From positions 1,097,501-1,161,500 of the forward strand of contig NZ_CP089538.1 in assembly GCF_021233055.1 (NCBI RefSeq): a stretch of 64,000 nt of DNA, given 5' to 3'. The stretch comes from Spirosoma oryzicola. Its GTDB lineage: Bacteria; Bacteroidota; Bacteroidia; Cytophagales; Spirosomataceae. The stretch's first letter is position 1. Each line of letters opens with the position of its first letter. Shown here one piece after another: positions 25,378 to 35,652 of the stretch. The notes beneath the pieces are model-generated. The model had not been told where the DNA came from and searched no databases. It saw only the letters and a program-made list of their open reading frames with translations. Made by a program: the position numbers and the translations under genes.

Positions 25378-27840
25378 ATGCTTAAAAGTTATCTAACCAC
25401 CCTCCGGGCCCTGAAGCGAAACTGGAGCTATTCCGTTATCAACGTGCTGGGCCTAACCCTGGGGCTTGCCTGCTGTTTGCTGCTGTTTCTGGCGATCCGC
25501 TACGAACTGAATTTCGACCGGCATAATGTCCACGCGGATCAGCTATACCGGATCATCACGTTTGACGTAACGTCGAACGGCGACCGTCGGGAGGTGGGTA
25601 TGCCCTTACCCGCGTTGCCTGCTTTGCGAAACGATTTTCCGGACCTAAAGAATCAGGTGACGATGGTTAACCGAATTACCAACGTCGTGGTGAGCGTTGG
25701 GGATAAAGCCAGCCGGACAACGAAAAAATTTCAGGAAGGCGATGGTGTACTGGCTTTTGTCGAGCCTGAATATTTCCGGCTGTTTGATTACGGCTGGAAA
25801 AAAGGAAGTACCCAAACCGCGCTTTCCCGACCAAATACGGTGGTACTGAGCGAGCGGATGGCTCAGAAATATTTTGGTACGGACAACCCGATCGGGAAGG
25901 TGCTGCGTGTCGAGAATAGAATGGATTTTGTGGTAACGGGTGTCGTACAGGAGCTACCCGCCACAACGAGCGTTCCGTTTGAAGTCCTTCTTTCGTTTGC
26001 CTCGCTGAAACAGTACGGTGCCTCCACAAATTGGGATGACTGGCAATCAACCTACGGCGGAGCGCAGATTTACATGCGGTTGCCCGGTACTACCGCCGAG
26101 CAGGCAACGGCTTCGGCGCAGATGGAGCGGCAGTTGGCGGCCTTCATCAAAAAATACCACCGCCCCGAAGATGCTCAAAACCTGCGCTACGAGTTACAGC
26201 CCTTAACCGCCATTCATTTCGATACGCGCACGGACAACTACAGCAAGCGGACCATTAGCAAGGAAATGGTCTGGGCGATGGGGCTGATCGGTCTGTTTAT
26301 CCTAATTACGGCCTGTGTCAACTTTATCAACTTAGCGACGGCGCAGGCCATTCGGCGGGCCAAAGAAGTCGGTGTTCGGAAGGTGCTGGGCAGTTCGCGC
26401 GGTCAGCTGGTGCGGCAGTTCCTGGGCGAAACGGGCGTACTGACGAGTCTGGCAATGGGACTGGCTCTGCTGATTGCGCAGCTAGCGTTGCCGTACGTTG
26501 GCGAGTTACTGAACATCAAACCGGGAGCCGCTCAGCTAACCGACCCTACGGTGCTTATCTTCCTGGTAGGGCTTGGGGTTCTCACAATCGGATTAGCAGG
26601 CTTTTATCCGGCAATAGTGCTGTCGGGCTATCAGCCTATTCTGGCACTGAAAGGTAAAACGCAGGCGTCGACGCCCGGCCGTTCACGGGGTATTGCGCCC
26701 CTGTCGCTTCGGCGCGGATTGATTGTTGGTCAGTTTGCCATTTCGCAGTTGCTGATTATCGGTACCATCATTGCCTACAGCCAGATGAGCTACTTCCGGT
26801 CTGCCGATCTGGGGTACAGCCGGGACGCGGTGTTGTCGGTGCTTATTCCGGAAAAAAAACCGGGACAGCTGGAAAGCTTGAAGGCAAAGCTGACGGGTCT
26901 GCCCGGTATTCAGTCGATGAGCTTCGCCATGACCACGCCTTCCTCGACCAGCAACTGGACCACGGGCTTCCGATTCGAGCATACGGATAAAGAACCGGAC
27001 TACGGTGTATTGATGCGTCCCGCTGATACGGCCTATGTGCGTACGTACGGTCTGAAACTGCTGGCTGGTCGAATGTATCAACCGGCGGACACCATGCGGG
27101 AGTTTGTTATCAACGAAGCTTTTATGAAACGACTGGGCTTTCAGAAACCCGAACAGGTTATCGGTAAATTGATGACGGTGAATGGCGAGGAGACCCGAAA
27201 ACCCATTGTTGGTGTTGTTAAAGACTTCAATATCTTCTCTTTACACCAGCGAATTGATCCTAGCATCCTAACCTCATACCGCGATCAGTACCGTAGTTTG
27301 GGCATCAAACTGGCAGCGGGTTACACGAGTCCCGAACGCATTAGCCAACTCATGAGCCAGGTAGAAACGGCCTGGAATGCCACGTATCCCGACTTCGTTT
27401 TCAAATACACGTTCCTGGACGAAACGCTCGCCCGATTCTACCAGAATGAAGAACGGATGTATTCGCTGTTTCGGCTGCTGGCGGGGATCGCCATTTTTAT
27501 CGGTTGCCTGGGCTTGTACGGTGTCGTGGCATTCATGGCCGAATCCAGAACCAAAGAAGTCGGTATCCGGAAAGTGCTGGGCGCGTCAACCAGCCACATT
27601 TTCGGCTTGTTCTCCATTGATTTCGTGAAACTTGTCCTGATCGCCCTGGTGCTCAGTTCTCCGCTGGCCTGGTACGTGATGAATCAGTGGCTCCAAAAAT
27701 TTGCTTACAAGATCGACATCGAATGGTGGATGTTTGCCCTGGCGGGTCTGCTAGCTGTAGGGATTGCTCTGCTAACAGTGAGTTTTCAGAGTATCAAAGC
27801 GGCCCTGATGAACCCGGTCAAAAGTCTGCGTGGTGAATAA
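25378..27840 (+). CDS. ABC transporter permease (820 aa)
   Basis: A close paralogue of the preceding permease, 30 bases downstream. The coupling motifs are RAKEVGVRKVLGS at 327 and RTKEVGIRKVLGA at 724. It carries two small insertions relative to its neighbour, one near ATASAQMERQ and one near QASTPGRSRGIAP. The tail is SLRGE, one of the few departures from SLRSE. The pair most likely arose by recent tandem duplication. Confidence 0.95.
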   Translation: MLKSYLTTLRALKRNWSYSVINVLGLTLGLACCLLLFLAIRYELNFDRHNVHADQLYRIITFDVTSNGDRREVGMPLPALPALRNDFPDLKNQVTMVNRITNVVVSVGDKASRTTKKFQEGDGVLAFVEPEYFRLFDYGWKKGSTQTALSRPNTVVLSERMAQKYFGTDNPIGKVLRVENRMDFVVTGVVQELPATTSVPFEVLLSFASLKQYGASTNWDDWQSTYGGAQIYMRLPGTTAEQATASAQMERQLAAFIKKYHRPEDAQNLRYELQPLTAIHFDTRTDNYSKRTISKEMVWAMGLIGLFILITACVNFINLATAQAIRRAKEVGVRKVLGSSRGQLVRQFLGETGVLTSLAMGLALLIAQLALPYVGELLNIKPGAAQLTDPTVLIFLVGLGVLTIGLAGFYPAIVLSGYQPILALKGKTQASTPGRSRGIAPLSLRRGLIVGQFAISQLLIIGTIIAYSQMSYFRSADLGYSRDAVLSVLIPEKKPGQLESLKAKLTGLPGIQSMSFAMTTPSSTSNWTTGFRFEHTDKEPDYGVLMRPADTAYVRTYGLKLLAGRMYQPADTMREFVINEAFMKRLGFQKPEQVIGKLMTVNGEETRKPIVGVVKDFNIFSLHQRIDPSILTSYRDQYRSLGIKLAAGYTSPERISQLMSQVETAWNATYPDFVFKYTFLDETLARFYQNEERMYSLFRLLAGIAIFIGCLGLYGVVAFMAESRTKEVGIRKVLGASTSHIFGLFSIDFVKLVLIALVLSSPLAWYVMNQWLQKFAYKIDIEWWMFALAGLLAVGIALLTVSFQSIKAALMNPVKSLRGE

Positions 27841-27869
27841 GCTAATCGTCTATCCATTGTTGCCCGTTT

Positions 27870-30284
27870 ATGCTGCTCAATTATTTTAAAATCGCCTGGC
27901 GGAATCTGATCCGGTATCGTACGTACAGTCTGCTGAACATCCTTGGATTGGCAGGAGGATTGGCTTGCGGTATCCTCATCTTTCTGACAACGCAGTTTCT
28001 CGTTGGCTTTGACTCCTACCACACCAAGGCCGACCGTATCTACCGCGTGGTGACGCAGATGAAGCACGACGAGGTGCGGTTCTCACGCGGAACGCCCAAG
28101 CCCCTGGCCGAAGTACTGCGTCGCGATTTTCCGGTAGTAGAGCAGGTGGCCCGGTTGGAACGGTTGCATGACCGGATCATCAGCGTACCCAAACCCAACG
28201 GTGGTTTCTTAGCCAAGTTCAACGAAACGAAAACGGTTTGTTTCGCCGAGCCGCAACTGTTTAGCATCATCGACGCCGACTGGCTGATCGGTAATCCGCA
28301 AGCGACACTATCAACGCCAAATTCAGTAGTGCTGACCGAAAAATATGCCAGGAAATACTTCGGCACTGCGAATCCCATCGGCAAAACGCTGCGCTTTGAT
28401 AATCAGCTGGATCTGAACGTGACCGGTGTCTTGAAAGATCACCCGGCCAATACGAATTTCAATTATGAAGCGTATATCTCCTACAGTACGATTGCCGGAC
28501 TGGCGGGCGCTAACGAGTCATTACGTGATTGGTACAACGTCAACAGCGAGGCTATGTGTTTCGTTGTGCTACCAACCGGCGCACCCGCTGATCGTCTGAC
28601 AGCTGCTTTTCAGACGATTCGGAGAAAAGCCTATACGCCCGACAATCAGAAAGTGTATAGTTTCTTGCTGCAACCGCTAAACGATATTCAGTTTAACGTT
28701 CAGTATGGTGGTCGAGTGGACAGAAGGCTTTTGGTCGCGCTGAATCTGGTTGGGTTGTTTCTGGTGATTTCAGCCTGCATCAATTTCATCAACATGGCGA
28801 CGGCTCACGCGCTTAAACGCTCAAAAGAAGTTGGGGTTCGGAAAGTGATGGGCAGCACGCGCGGGCAGTTGTTCGGGCAGTTTATGATTGAAACCGCGAT
28901 CATTACGCTGCTGGCGGTACTACTTGCGCTGGCTCTGACGCACACGGGGCTTCCGGCGATGAATGAAGCCATGTCGGTACTCAACGCCCATATGTCGTTG
29001 GCTGACTTAGCACAGCCCAAACGGCTATTGATCCTATTGTCGCTGGTGCTGGCCGTAATTCTGCTGGCTGGCTTTTATCCGTCGTTGATGATGGCGGGTT
29101 TCAATCCGATAACGGCCTTGCGGGGGCGACTAACGACGCAGGCGGTGGGCGGCTTCCCGGTGCGGAGGGGATTGGTGATCGTTCAGTTTTTTATCGCTCA
29201 GTTGTTTACGATCGGCGTGGTAGTGATCATGGCGCAGCTGCGTTACGTTCGAAAGGCCGATCTTGGTTTCAACAAAGAAGGCATTATGCTGGTGGATCTG
29301 CCCGGTCAGGCGATGGCCGATCCGCTTAAGCAGGAAATGCTGCGGCATCGGATGCTGCAAACACCCGGCATTCGGCAGGTTGCGTTAATAAATCAGCCCC
29401 CCGCTTCGGGAACCATCAACCAGTATTCGTTCTCGTACGATACGCGCACCAAACCGGAAGACTTCGAAATACAAACCAAGATCGGCGACGTAAATTACCT
29501 GCCTTTGTTCGGCATGAAACTAGTGGCCGGACGTAATTTTCTGACTACTGATAGCACCTCGCAGGACGTGATCGTGAACGAAACGGTTGTCTCCCGACTG
29601 GGAGCGCGCGCACCGGGCCAGGTGATAGGCAAGCGGATTCGTATCTGGAATACCGACAAAACGATTGTCGGGGTCGTGAATGATTTTCACACCAATTCGC
29701 TGCGGGGTTCGGTAGAGCCGGTGATGATCGTCAATGATGGTATGCGCAGCCGCATGGCTGCGCTGAAAATGGATGGTAACGACTTGCCAAAGACGGTAAA
29801 AGCAATCGAAGCTGTTTTTAACGGGGTCTTTCCCGAATACGTCTTCGAGCACCGATTTATCGATGAACTGCTGGACGAATTCTACAAAGCCGAACACATC
29901 ATGTTAGCCCTGACGCAGGTGTTTGCGCTGATCGCTATCCTGATTGGCTGCCTGGGCATGTACGGGCTGGTGGCGTTTATGGTGGAGTCGAAAAGCAAGG
30001 AGATTGGGGTGCGCAAAGTGCTCGGCGCTAGTGCTGGGCAGGTGCTGTGGCTGTTTGGACGAGAGTTTGGTCGCCTGATTGTCGTAGCTTTTCTGGTTGC
30101 CGCTCCGCTCGGATGGTGGCTAATGAATACCTGGCTACAGGATTATGTCTACCGTACGCCACTGACAGGCTGGATGTTTTTGCTGACGATCCTGGTGACC
30201 ACTGCCATTACGCTACTGACCGTTTCGGCACAGTCTGTGAAAGCGGCTCTGACGAATCCGGTTAAAAGTTTGAGAAGCGAGTAA
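27870..30284 (+). CDS. ABC transporter permease (804 aa)
   Basis: The third member of the subgroup with GCLGMYGLVAFMVES. The coupling motifs are RSKEVGVRKVMGS at 317 and KSKEIGVRKVLGA at 708, where Lys-Ser replaces the usual Arg-Thr. The first membrane segment is preceded by IRYRTYSLLNILGLAGG, with an unusual Gly-rich turn. The tail is NPVKSLRSE. It starts 29 bases after the previous gene and is followed by the 98-residue unknown gene. Confidence 0.95.
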   Translation: MLLNYFKIAWRNLIRYRTYSLLNILGLAGGLACGILIFLTTQFLVGFDSYHTKADRIYRVVTQMKHDEVRFSRGTPKPLAEVLRRDFPVVEQVARLERLHDRIISVPKPNGGFLAKFNETKTVCFAEPQLFSIIDADWLIGNPQATLSTPNSVVLTEKYARKYFGTANPIGKTLRFDNQLDLNVTGVLKDHPANTNFNYEAYISYSTIAGLAGANESLRDWYNVNSEAMCFVVLPTGAPADRLTAAFQTIRRKAYTPDNQKVYSFLLQPLNDIQFNVQYGGRVDRRLLVALNLVGLFLVISACINFINMATAHALKRSKEVGVRKVMGSTRGQLFGQFMIETAIITLLAVLLALALTHTGLPAMNEAMSVLNAHMSLADLAQPKRLLILLSLVLAVILLAGFYPSLMMAGFNPITALRGRLTTQAVGGFPVRRGLVIVQFFIAQLFTIGVVVIMAQLRYVRKADLGFNKEGIMLVDLPGQAMADPLKQEMLRHRMLQTPGIRQVALINQPPASGTINQYSFSYDTRTKPEDFEIQTKIGDVNYLPLFGMKLVAGRNFLTTDSTSQDVIVNETVVSRLGARAPGQVIGKRIRIWNTDKTIVGVVNDFHTNSLRGSVEPVMIVNDGMRSRMAALKMDGNDLPKTVKAIEAVFNGVFPEYVFEHRFIDELLDEFYKAEHIMLALTQVFALIAILIGCLGMYGLVAFMVESKSKEIGVRKVLGASAGQVLWLFGREFGRLIVVAFLVAAPLGWWLMNTWLQDYVYRTPLTGWMFLLTILVTTAITLLTVSAQSVKAALTNPVKSLRSE

Positions 30285-30322
30285 ATACGTTGTCAATCTC
30301 AATTTCATAACGCTAAACACCT

Positions 30323-30619
30323 ATGGCACACATCGCTATTCCTATTCCCTCGACACCCGGTAAACAGGATATTGAAATCGACGTGACGATCAACGGTAAA
30401 AAGCACGAATTGCATTACCGTGTGGAGCTATTTTACTGGGGTGATTGTACCGTTCCGACCTTCGATCGCGTAGAATGTTTGCGTGAGATGATTTCGCACT
30501 ACGATCAGGACTGGTCGCTTTACTACATCGGCGCACCCACCGACGATTTTGTCCCCATCGCATTTATGAAAAAAGGCGACCGGGAAACGCAGCGAAAGCT
30601 GATGATTGGTACCATCTGA
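30323..30619 (+). CDS. Small conserved-looking protein of unknown function (98 aa)
   Basis: This is the only non-permease gene inside the long run from 13156 to 43050. It has no signal peptide, no membrane segment and no domain that I recognise. It begins with MAHIAIPIPSTPGKQDIEI, has an apparent beta-rich first half (VTINGKKHELHYRVELFYWGD) and a charged end. The gaps to the permeases on either side are 38 and 32 bases, so it is probably co-transcribed. It would act in the cytoplasm. Codon use looks like that of its neighbours. A regulatory or accessory role is possible but unsupported. Confidence 0.7.
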   Translation: MAHIAIPIPSTPGKQDIEIDVTINGKKHELHYRVELFYWGDCTVPTFDRVECLREMISHYDQDWSLYYIGAPTDDFVPIAFMKKGDRETQRKLMIGTI

Positions 30620-30651
30620 TTTCTGATAAACTGCTTAATCCGTTGTAAGCT

Positions 30652-33054
30652 ATGTTCCGCAACTACCTTAAAATTGCGCTGCGCAATCTCTTGAAACATA
30701 AAGCCTTTAGTTTTATCAACATTGCCGGTGTAGCGGTGGGACTAGCTTGCTTTCTGCTCATTGCGCTCTACGTTAAGGATGAACTCAGTTACGATCGCTA
30801 CAATGCAAAGATCGACCGGGTGTATCGGGTGAGCCGTACCTTTCTGTCTTCCCAGGGCGCTGCATCGTTGAAACTGGCGCGGCTGGCTCCCCCGTTTGGA
30901 CCGTTGATCAAGCAGGATTTTCCGGAGGTCGAGCAAGTTGTCCGGACGCTTGAAAATGGGGGTCTGATTCGCTACGGCGAACATGCTTTCAACGAAGACG
31001 ATTTGTTATTCGCCGAGAAAAACCTGTTCGACGTGCTGGATTTTCACGTTGTGCGCGGCAATCCCGCTCAGGCGCTGGCGAACCCGTTTTCGATTCTGTT
31101 TTCCCGACCGATGGCAGAAAAGTATTTTGGCAACGAAAACCCCATCGGGAAAACAGTCCGGCTCGACAACCAGTATGATTTCACCGTTACGGGGGTTTAC
31201 GAACCACTGCCCGCTCAGGCGCATTTTCACCCTGGCTTTTTGCTGTCGTTCTCTACGCTAAACGATCCGCGCGTCTACGGGGCCGAAAGGCTGCGGACGG
31301 ACTGGGGTAACAACTCCTTTACTACCTATGTACTGCTTCGCGCAGGGGCGAGCCCGCAGCGGCTGGAAGCGGCTTTTCCCGACTTTCAGGATAAGCACTT
31401 TCCAGCGAGCGACGGTAAAGTGTCGGCCTGGTCGGTGCTAAACTTGCAGAACGTAGCTGATATTCATCTGTACTCGCATACCGACTCAGAAATCGAACCT
31501 ACCGGCGACATCAAGTACATTTATCTGTTTTCGGCAATCGGTTTATTCATTCTACTGATTGCTTGCATCAATTACATGAATCTGGCAACAGCACGCTCGG
31601 CTGGGCGGGCCAAGGAGGTGGGTATGCGCAAGGTTGTAGGGGCCTTGCGCACTCAGCTTATTAGTCAGTTTCTGAGTGAGTCGCTGGTCGTGGTCTTGTT
31701 TGCGCTGGGTATCGCCATCGGTCTTGTGCTTCTCTGTTTGCCGGTACTCAACGATTTTGCGCACAAGCAACTCGAAATCAGTCAGCTGTATGACCCACTG
31801 TTCCTGAGTATTCTGATTGGAATAACCTTGCTGACGGGATTGGTAGCGGGGAGTTATCCGGCCTTTTTCCTGACTTCCTTCCGGCCATTGGGTGTATTGA
31901 AAGGGCAGGTTACGTCGGCGGTTCGGTCGGGGAGATTACGGCAGACGCTGGTCGTGACGCAATTCGCTATTGCGGTTACGCTGATTATCAGCACGGTGGT
32001 CGTTTACAACCAGATGAGCTACATCCAGCGGTACAAACTGGGATACAACAAAGATCAGGTGTTGCTACTGCCCGATGTTGGCGACGCGAACGTAAACTAC
32101 GAAACCCTCAAACAGCAGCTTAAAGAAACGGGCGTTGTCGGTGAGGTAGGCCGGTCGTCGCGTATTCCTTCGGGTCGGTTGCTGGATTCGTACGATGCTT
32201 CTGCCCAAAAAGGCGACAGCATGGCCCCGGTCAACGTTAATCTGCGCGGGCTGCTCGTCGATTATGATTTCATTCCGGCGTACCAGATTGGTATGGTGGC
32301 CGGGCGCAACTTCTCCCGGTCGTTTTCAACCGATACAACGATGATCGTGCTCAATGAAACAGCCGTGCGGTTGTTGGGCTGGACACCCCAGCAGGCGATT
32401 GGCAAGGCATTTCGTTACGGTCCCACCAAAGGGCAGATTATCGGCGTAACAAAAGATTATCATTTTGAATCCCTGCACCAGAAAGTGTCGGCGATTGCTA
32501 TGGTGATGACGACCAGTTCGCTCAATTGGCTGTCGGTACCGATTTCGGGGGATGTGGCTACGGGTATCCAGCGAATCGAAGCTGTCTGGAAACGGCTGTT
32601 TCCCAACCGACCGTTCAAGTATCAGTTTCTGGACGAACGCTTTGATCGGCTCTACGCCAATGAGCAGACGCAGCAGACCTTGTTCAGTGTTTTTGCGAGC
32701 GTTGCCATTCTGATTTCGTGCCTGGGTTTGTTTGGCCTGTCCATGTTTATGGCTGAACAGCGCACCAAAGAGATCGGGGTTCGCAAAGTGCTGGGCGCGT
32801 CGGTAGCGAGTCTGGTTACGTTATTGTCGCAGGAATTTTTAAAGCTTGTCGGTATCGCCATCCTGATTGCTTCGCCCGTTGCAGGCTGGGCTATGATGCA
32901 GTGGCTCGACGGTTTTGCTTACCACACGGTACTCAACGGGTGGGTGTTTGTACTGGCCGCTGTGCTGGCGGTTGGTATTGCCTTATTAACAATTAGTTTC
33001 CAGAGCATCAAAGCGGCTTTGATGAACCCGGTAAAATCGTTACGGTCCGAATAA
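30652..33054 (+). CDS. ABC transporter permease (800 aa)
   Basis: A two-half FtsX/MacB-like permease starting at MFRNYLKIAL. The coupling motifs are RAKEVGMRKVVGA at 319 (Met replaces Val) and RTKEIGVRKVLGA at 704. The late periplasmic domain has DYHFESLHQK where most have DFHF. The last membrane region is atypically Ala/Gly-rich (ASPVAGWAMMQWL). The tail is NPVKSLRSE. It follows the 98-residue gene by 32 bases and precedes the next permease by 62. Confidence 0.95.
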   Translation: MFRNYLKIALRNLLKHKAFSFINIAGVAVGLACFLLIALYVKDELSYDRYNAKIDRVYRVSRTFLSSQGAASLKLARLAPPFGPLIKQDFPEVEQVVRTLENGGLIRYGEHAFNEDDLLFAEKNLFDVLDFHVVRGNPAQALANPFSILFSRPMAEKYFGNENPIGKTVRLDNQYDFTVTGVYEPLPAQAHFHPGFLLSFSTLNDPRVYGAERLRTDWGNNSFTTYVLLRAGASPQRLEAAFPDFQDKHFPASDGKVSAWSVLNLQNVADIHLYSHTDSEIEPTGDIKYIYLFSAIGLFILLIACINYMNLATARSAGRAKEVGMRKVVGALRTQLISQFLSESLVVVLFALGIAIGLVLLCLPVLNDFAHKQLEISQLYDPLFLSILIGITLLTGLVAGSYPAFFLTSFRPLGVLKGQVTSAVRSGRLRQTLVVTQFAIAVTLIISTVVVYNQMSYIQRYKLGYNKDQVLLLPDVGDANVNYETLKQQLKETGVVGEVGRSSRIPSGRLLDSYDASAQKGDSMAPVNVNLRGLLVDYDFIPAYQIGMVAGRNFSRSFSTDTTMIVLNETAVRLLGWTPQQAIGKAFRYGPTKGQIIGVTKDYHFESLHQKVSAIAMVMTTSSLNWLSVPISGDVATGIQRIEAVWKRLFPNRPFKYQFLDERFDRLYANEQTQQTLFSVFASVAILISCLGLFGLSMFMAEQRTKEIGVRKVLGASVASLVTLLSQEFLKLVGIAILIASPVAGWAMMQWLDGFAYHTVLNGWVFVLAAVLAVGIALLTISFQSIKAALMNPVKSLRSE

Positions 33055-33116
33055 TCAGCAGACACGTACGGGATTCATTCCTGTGCGTGCTTTCTGCATC
33101 CTAAACTTCTCGCTCT

Positions 33117-35561
33117 ATGTTTTTCAACTACCTAAAAGTCACGCTGCGTAACCTGCGCAAAAATCGCGTCTTCTCGCTGATCAACATTGCCGGGCTCGCG
33201 CTGGGCATTGCCACGTTTTTGTTTATTCTGGAATACATCGCCTACGAGCGAAGCGTCAATACGTTTCACCAGAATCTGCCCACGCTCTATCGGTTGCTCA
33301 CCCAGAACCGTGAGGGCGACGTTTGGGTAGATATGTCTCCGCCCGTGGGACCGCTGGCCAAAGAGTCGTTCCCGGAAGTGCGTAATTTCTGCCGGATTGC
33401 GGAACATTCGGCCAATGGGATCGTCAGTGTTGATGACGGCAAACGTACACCTCAGTCGTTTCGGGAGGGCCGCCTGGCTTACGCGGATGCCAGCTTTTTT
33501 ACTCTCTTCACGTTTCCACTCGTACGGGGAACGTCTACTACAGCACTCACCCGTCCTAATACGGTTGCGCTGTCGCAGACGCAGGCCCGTACCTATTTTG
33601 GCGATAAAAACCCAGTGGGTAGCACGCTGACGCTAAGCAATCAGTTCGGTAAAACACTCTACACGGTTACGGCGGTGTATACCGATATGCCCCACAATTC
33701 CGACCTAGCCTTCGATGCGATTTTTTCGTTGCAAACGCTGGCCAATCCGGCCAATCTGGCGGGCAACGACTGGGCGCGGTTAGACAGCTTCTACGGTACA
33801 TACCTAACCACATTCTTACAACTTCCTGAGCAGCGACCCGGCTCACCGGCAGACTACAAAGCGTTGGAAGCTAAGATCAACAAGCTGGCGAAACAGCGTA
33901 ATCCTGATGAGCAAAACCGGTATCTGCTGCAACCTGCCGAGACTATTCATCTGGCAGCCTCATTGAGCGATGTGTATCAGACTAGTGGTAGTTTAGGCTT
34001 TGTGTATTTGCTCAGCGGTATTGCGGGTCTGATCCTGCTGATTGCCTGGTTCAACTACATCAACCTATCAACGGCGGGCGCGCTGAAACGAGCCAAAGAA
34101 GTGGGCGTCAGGAAAGTGATTGGAGCCGGACGACAGCAGCTGATTGGACAGTTTTTGGGTGAATCTCTTTTGTTGAACATCGTTGGGTTTGGTCTGGCGC
34201 TGGGATTGGTTTATTCATTACAGGGTGTGTTTAATGATTTCGTGAAGAAAGATCTGTCGGTGAGTGGCCTAAATACGGGCGGTTTCTGGATTGTTGGCCT
34301 TTTCCTGTTGATCGTTGGGGCCGTATCCTCGGGTGGCTATGTGGCGTTTGCGCTTACGTCGTTTCAGCCGGTGCAGACCTTAAAAGGAAATTTACAGAAA
34401 GGAAAAGGAGGGTGGTTGCGAAAAACATTGGTAGTAGCGCAATTCAGTGCATCCGTAGCCTTGGTTATTGCTACGATGGTGCTGTACCGGCAATTGCAGT
34501 ATATGCAAAACAAAGACCTCGGCGTACGACTGGCCCAACGGCTGGTGGTCAAAGGTCCGCAGGTTGATCAGAACGGCTCATTTAAAGCCGGAACAGCCGC
34601 CCTCGAAGACGAACTGAACCGCTTGCCCTATGTAAAAAGCTTTTGTCAGACAAGCATTGTACCGGGTAACTTCTACAACTTCTCGGCGAACGGGATAACC
34701 AAACAAGTTCCTCGGCCCGGTGACGAAAAGAAAGGCTATTCGATGGGGATCGTCGACGACCGGTTCCTGAAAACCTACGAAATCGGACTGGCCGCCGGTC
34801 GAAATTTTACGGTGGGAGAGGCCGAGTTGGGTTACGAAAAAAGTGCCAAAGTAATGATTAATGAAACCGCAGCCCGGCAACTGGGCTTTGCTTCCCCCGA
34901 AAAAGCCGTTGGGCAATTGATCAACTGGGGTCAACCGTTTGAAGTGGTAGGTGTAGTCAAAGATTATCACCACCAGGGCTTGCAAAAGGCCATTGAGCCC
35001 GCCATTTTCCTGCCTCGCCGGTCAGTAAGCGACCTAACGGTACAACTCACCACCGACCGAATGCCCGAAAAAATAGCGCAGCTGGAACGCCTGTACAAAG
35101 CCAGCTATCCGGGCAATCCGTTCGATTATTACTTCGTTGACGAACGATTCAATGAACAATACCAAAGTGAGCAGCAATACGGTCAGGTATTTACCGTAGC
35201 ATCGGCGTTGGCGATTTTTATTGCCTGTCTGGGCCTGTTCGGACTGGCGGCTTTCACGACCGAACAGCGTAAAAAGGAGATTGGGGTTCGCAAAGTGCTC
35301 GGCGCATCGGTAGCGAGCATCGTTACACTGCTCTCCAAAGATTTTCTGAAGCTGGTTCTGATTGCCATCGTTATTGCATCGCCCCTGGCGTGGTGGGGTA
35401 TGAACCAATGGCTCCAGAACTTCGCCTACAAAGTCGAGTTGGAATGGTGGATTTTTGCCCTGGCGGGATTGCTGGCAACCGGAATTGCGGTGTTGACGGT
35501 GAGTTTTCAAAGCATCAAAGCCTCAATAATGAACCCCGTGAAGAGCCTGCGGAGTGAGTAA
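33117..35561 (+). CDS. ABC transporter permease (814 aa)
   Basis: A two-half permease with the first coupling region IAWFNYINLSTAGALKRAKEV (RAKEVGVRKVIGA at 325), similar to the permease at 15547, and RKKEIGVRKVLGA at 718 (Lys replaces Thr). The first periplasmic domain starts YERSVNTFHQ. An SSGGY replaces the widespread AGSYPA turn in the fourth membrane segment. The tail is NPVKSLRSE. It is the last gene before a 91-base spacer that carries a separate promoter. Confidence 0.95.
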   Translation: MFFNYLKVTLRNLRKNRVFSLINIAGLALGIATFLFILEYIAYERSVNTFHQNLPTLYRLLTQNREGDVWVDMSPPVGPLAKESFPEVRNFCRIAEHSANGIVSVDDGKRTPQSFREGRLAYADASFFTLFTFPLVRGTSTTALTRPNTVALSQTQARTYFGDKNPVGSTLTLSNQFGKTLYTVTAVYTDMPHNSDLAFDAIFSLQTLANPANLAGNDWARLDSFYGTYLTTFLQLPEQRPGSPADYKALEAKINKLAKQRNPDEQNRYLLQPAETIHLAASLSDVYQTSGSLGFVYLLSGIAGLILLIAWFNYINLSTAGALKRAKEVGVRKVIGAGRQQLIGQFLGESLLLNIVGFGLALGLVYSLQGVFNDFVKKDLSVSGLNTGGFWIVGLFLLIVGAVSSGGYVAFALTSFQPVQTLKGNLQKGKGGWLRKTLVVAQFSASVALVIATMVLYRQLQYMQNKDLGVRLAQRLVVKGPQVDQNGSFKAGTAALEDELNRLPYVKSFCQTSIVPGNFYNFSANGITKQVPRPGDEKKGYSMGIVDDRFLKTYEIGLAAGRNFTVGEAELGYEKSAKVMINETAARQLGFASPEKAVGQLINWGQPFEVVGVVKDYHHQGLQKAIEPAIFLPRRSVSDLTVQLTTDRMPEKIAQLERLYKASYPGNPFDYYFVDERFNEQYQSEQQYGQVFTVASALAIFIACLGLFGLAAFTTEQRKKEIGVRKVLGASVASIVTLLSKDFLKLVLIAIVIASPLAWWGMNQWLQNFAYKVELEWWIFALAGLLATGIAVLTVSFQSIKASIMNPVKSLRSE

Positions 35562-35582
35562 TGAAGAACTGATACATAAACC

Positions 35583-35628
35583 TTAACGTTTTTTAACAGA
35601 GCGTTTTACGTTGGCATATGTACCTTGG
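35583..35628 (+). promoter_or_regulatory. Housekeeping-type promoter, copy 1
   Basis: TTAAC (35583-35587) and TTTTTTAAC (35589-35597) are followed by exactly 23 bases and then TACCTTGG (35621-35628), which resembles the Bacteroidota -7 element TAnnTTTG. The start codon is 25 bases further on. The same layout with the same 23-base spacer occurs at 40627-40672 before another permease. Confidence 0.55.
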
Positions 35629-35652
35629 CGGAGCATCTTTTACGTACGCTCC

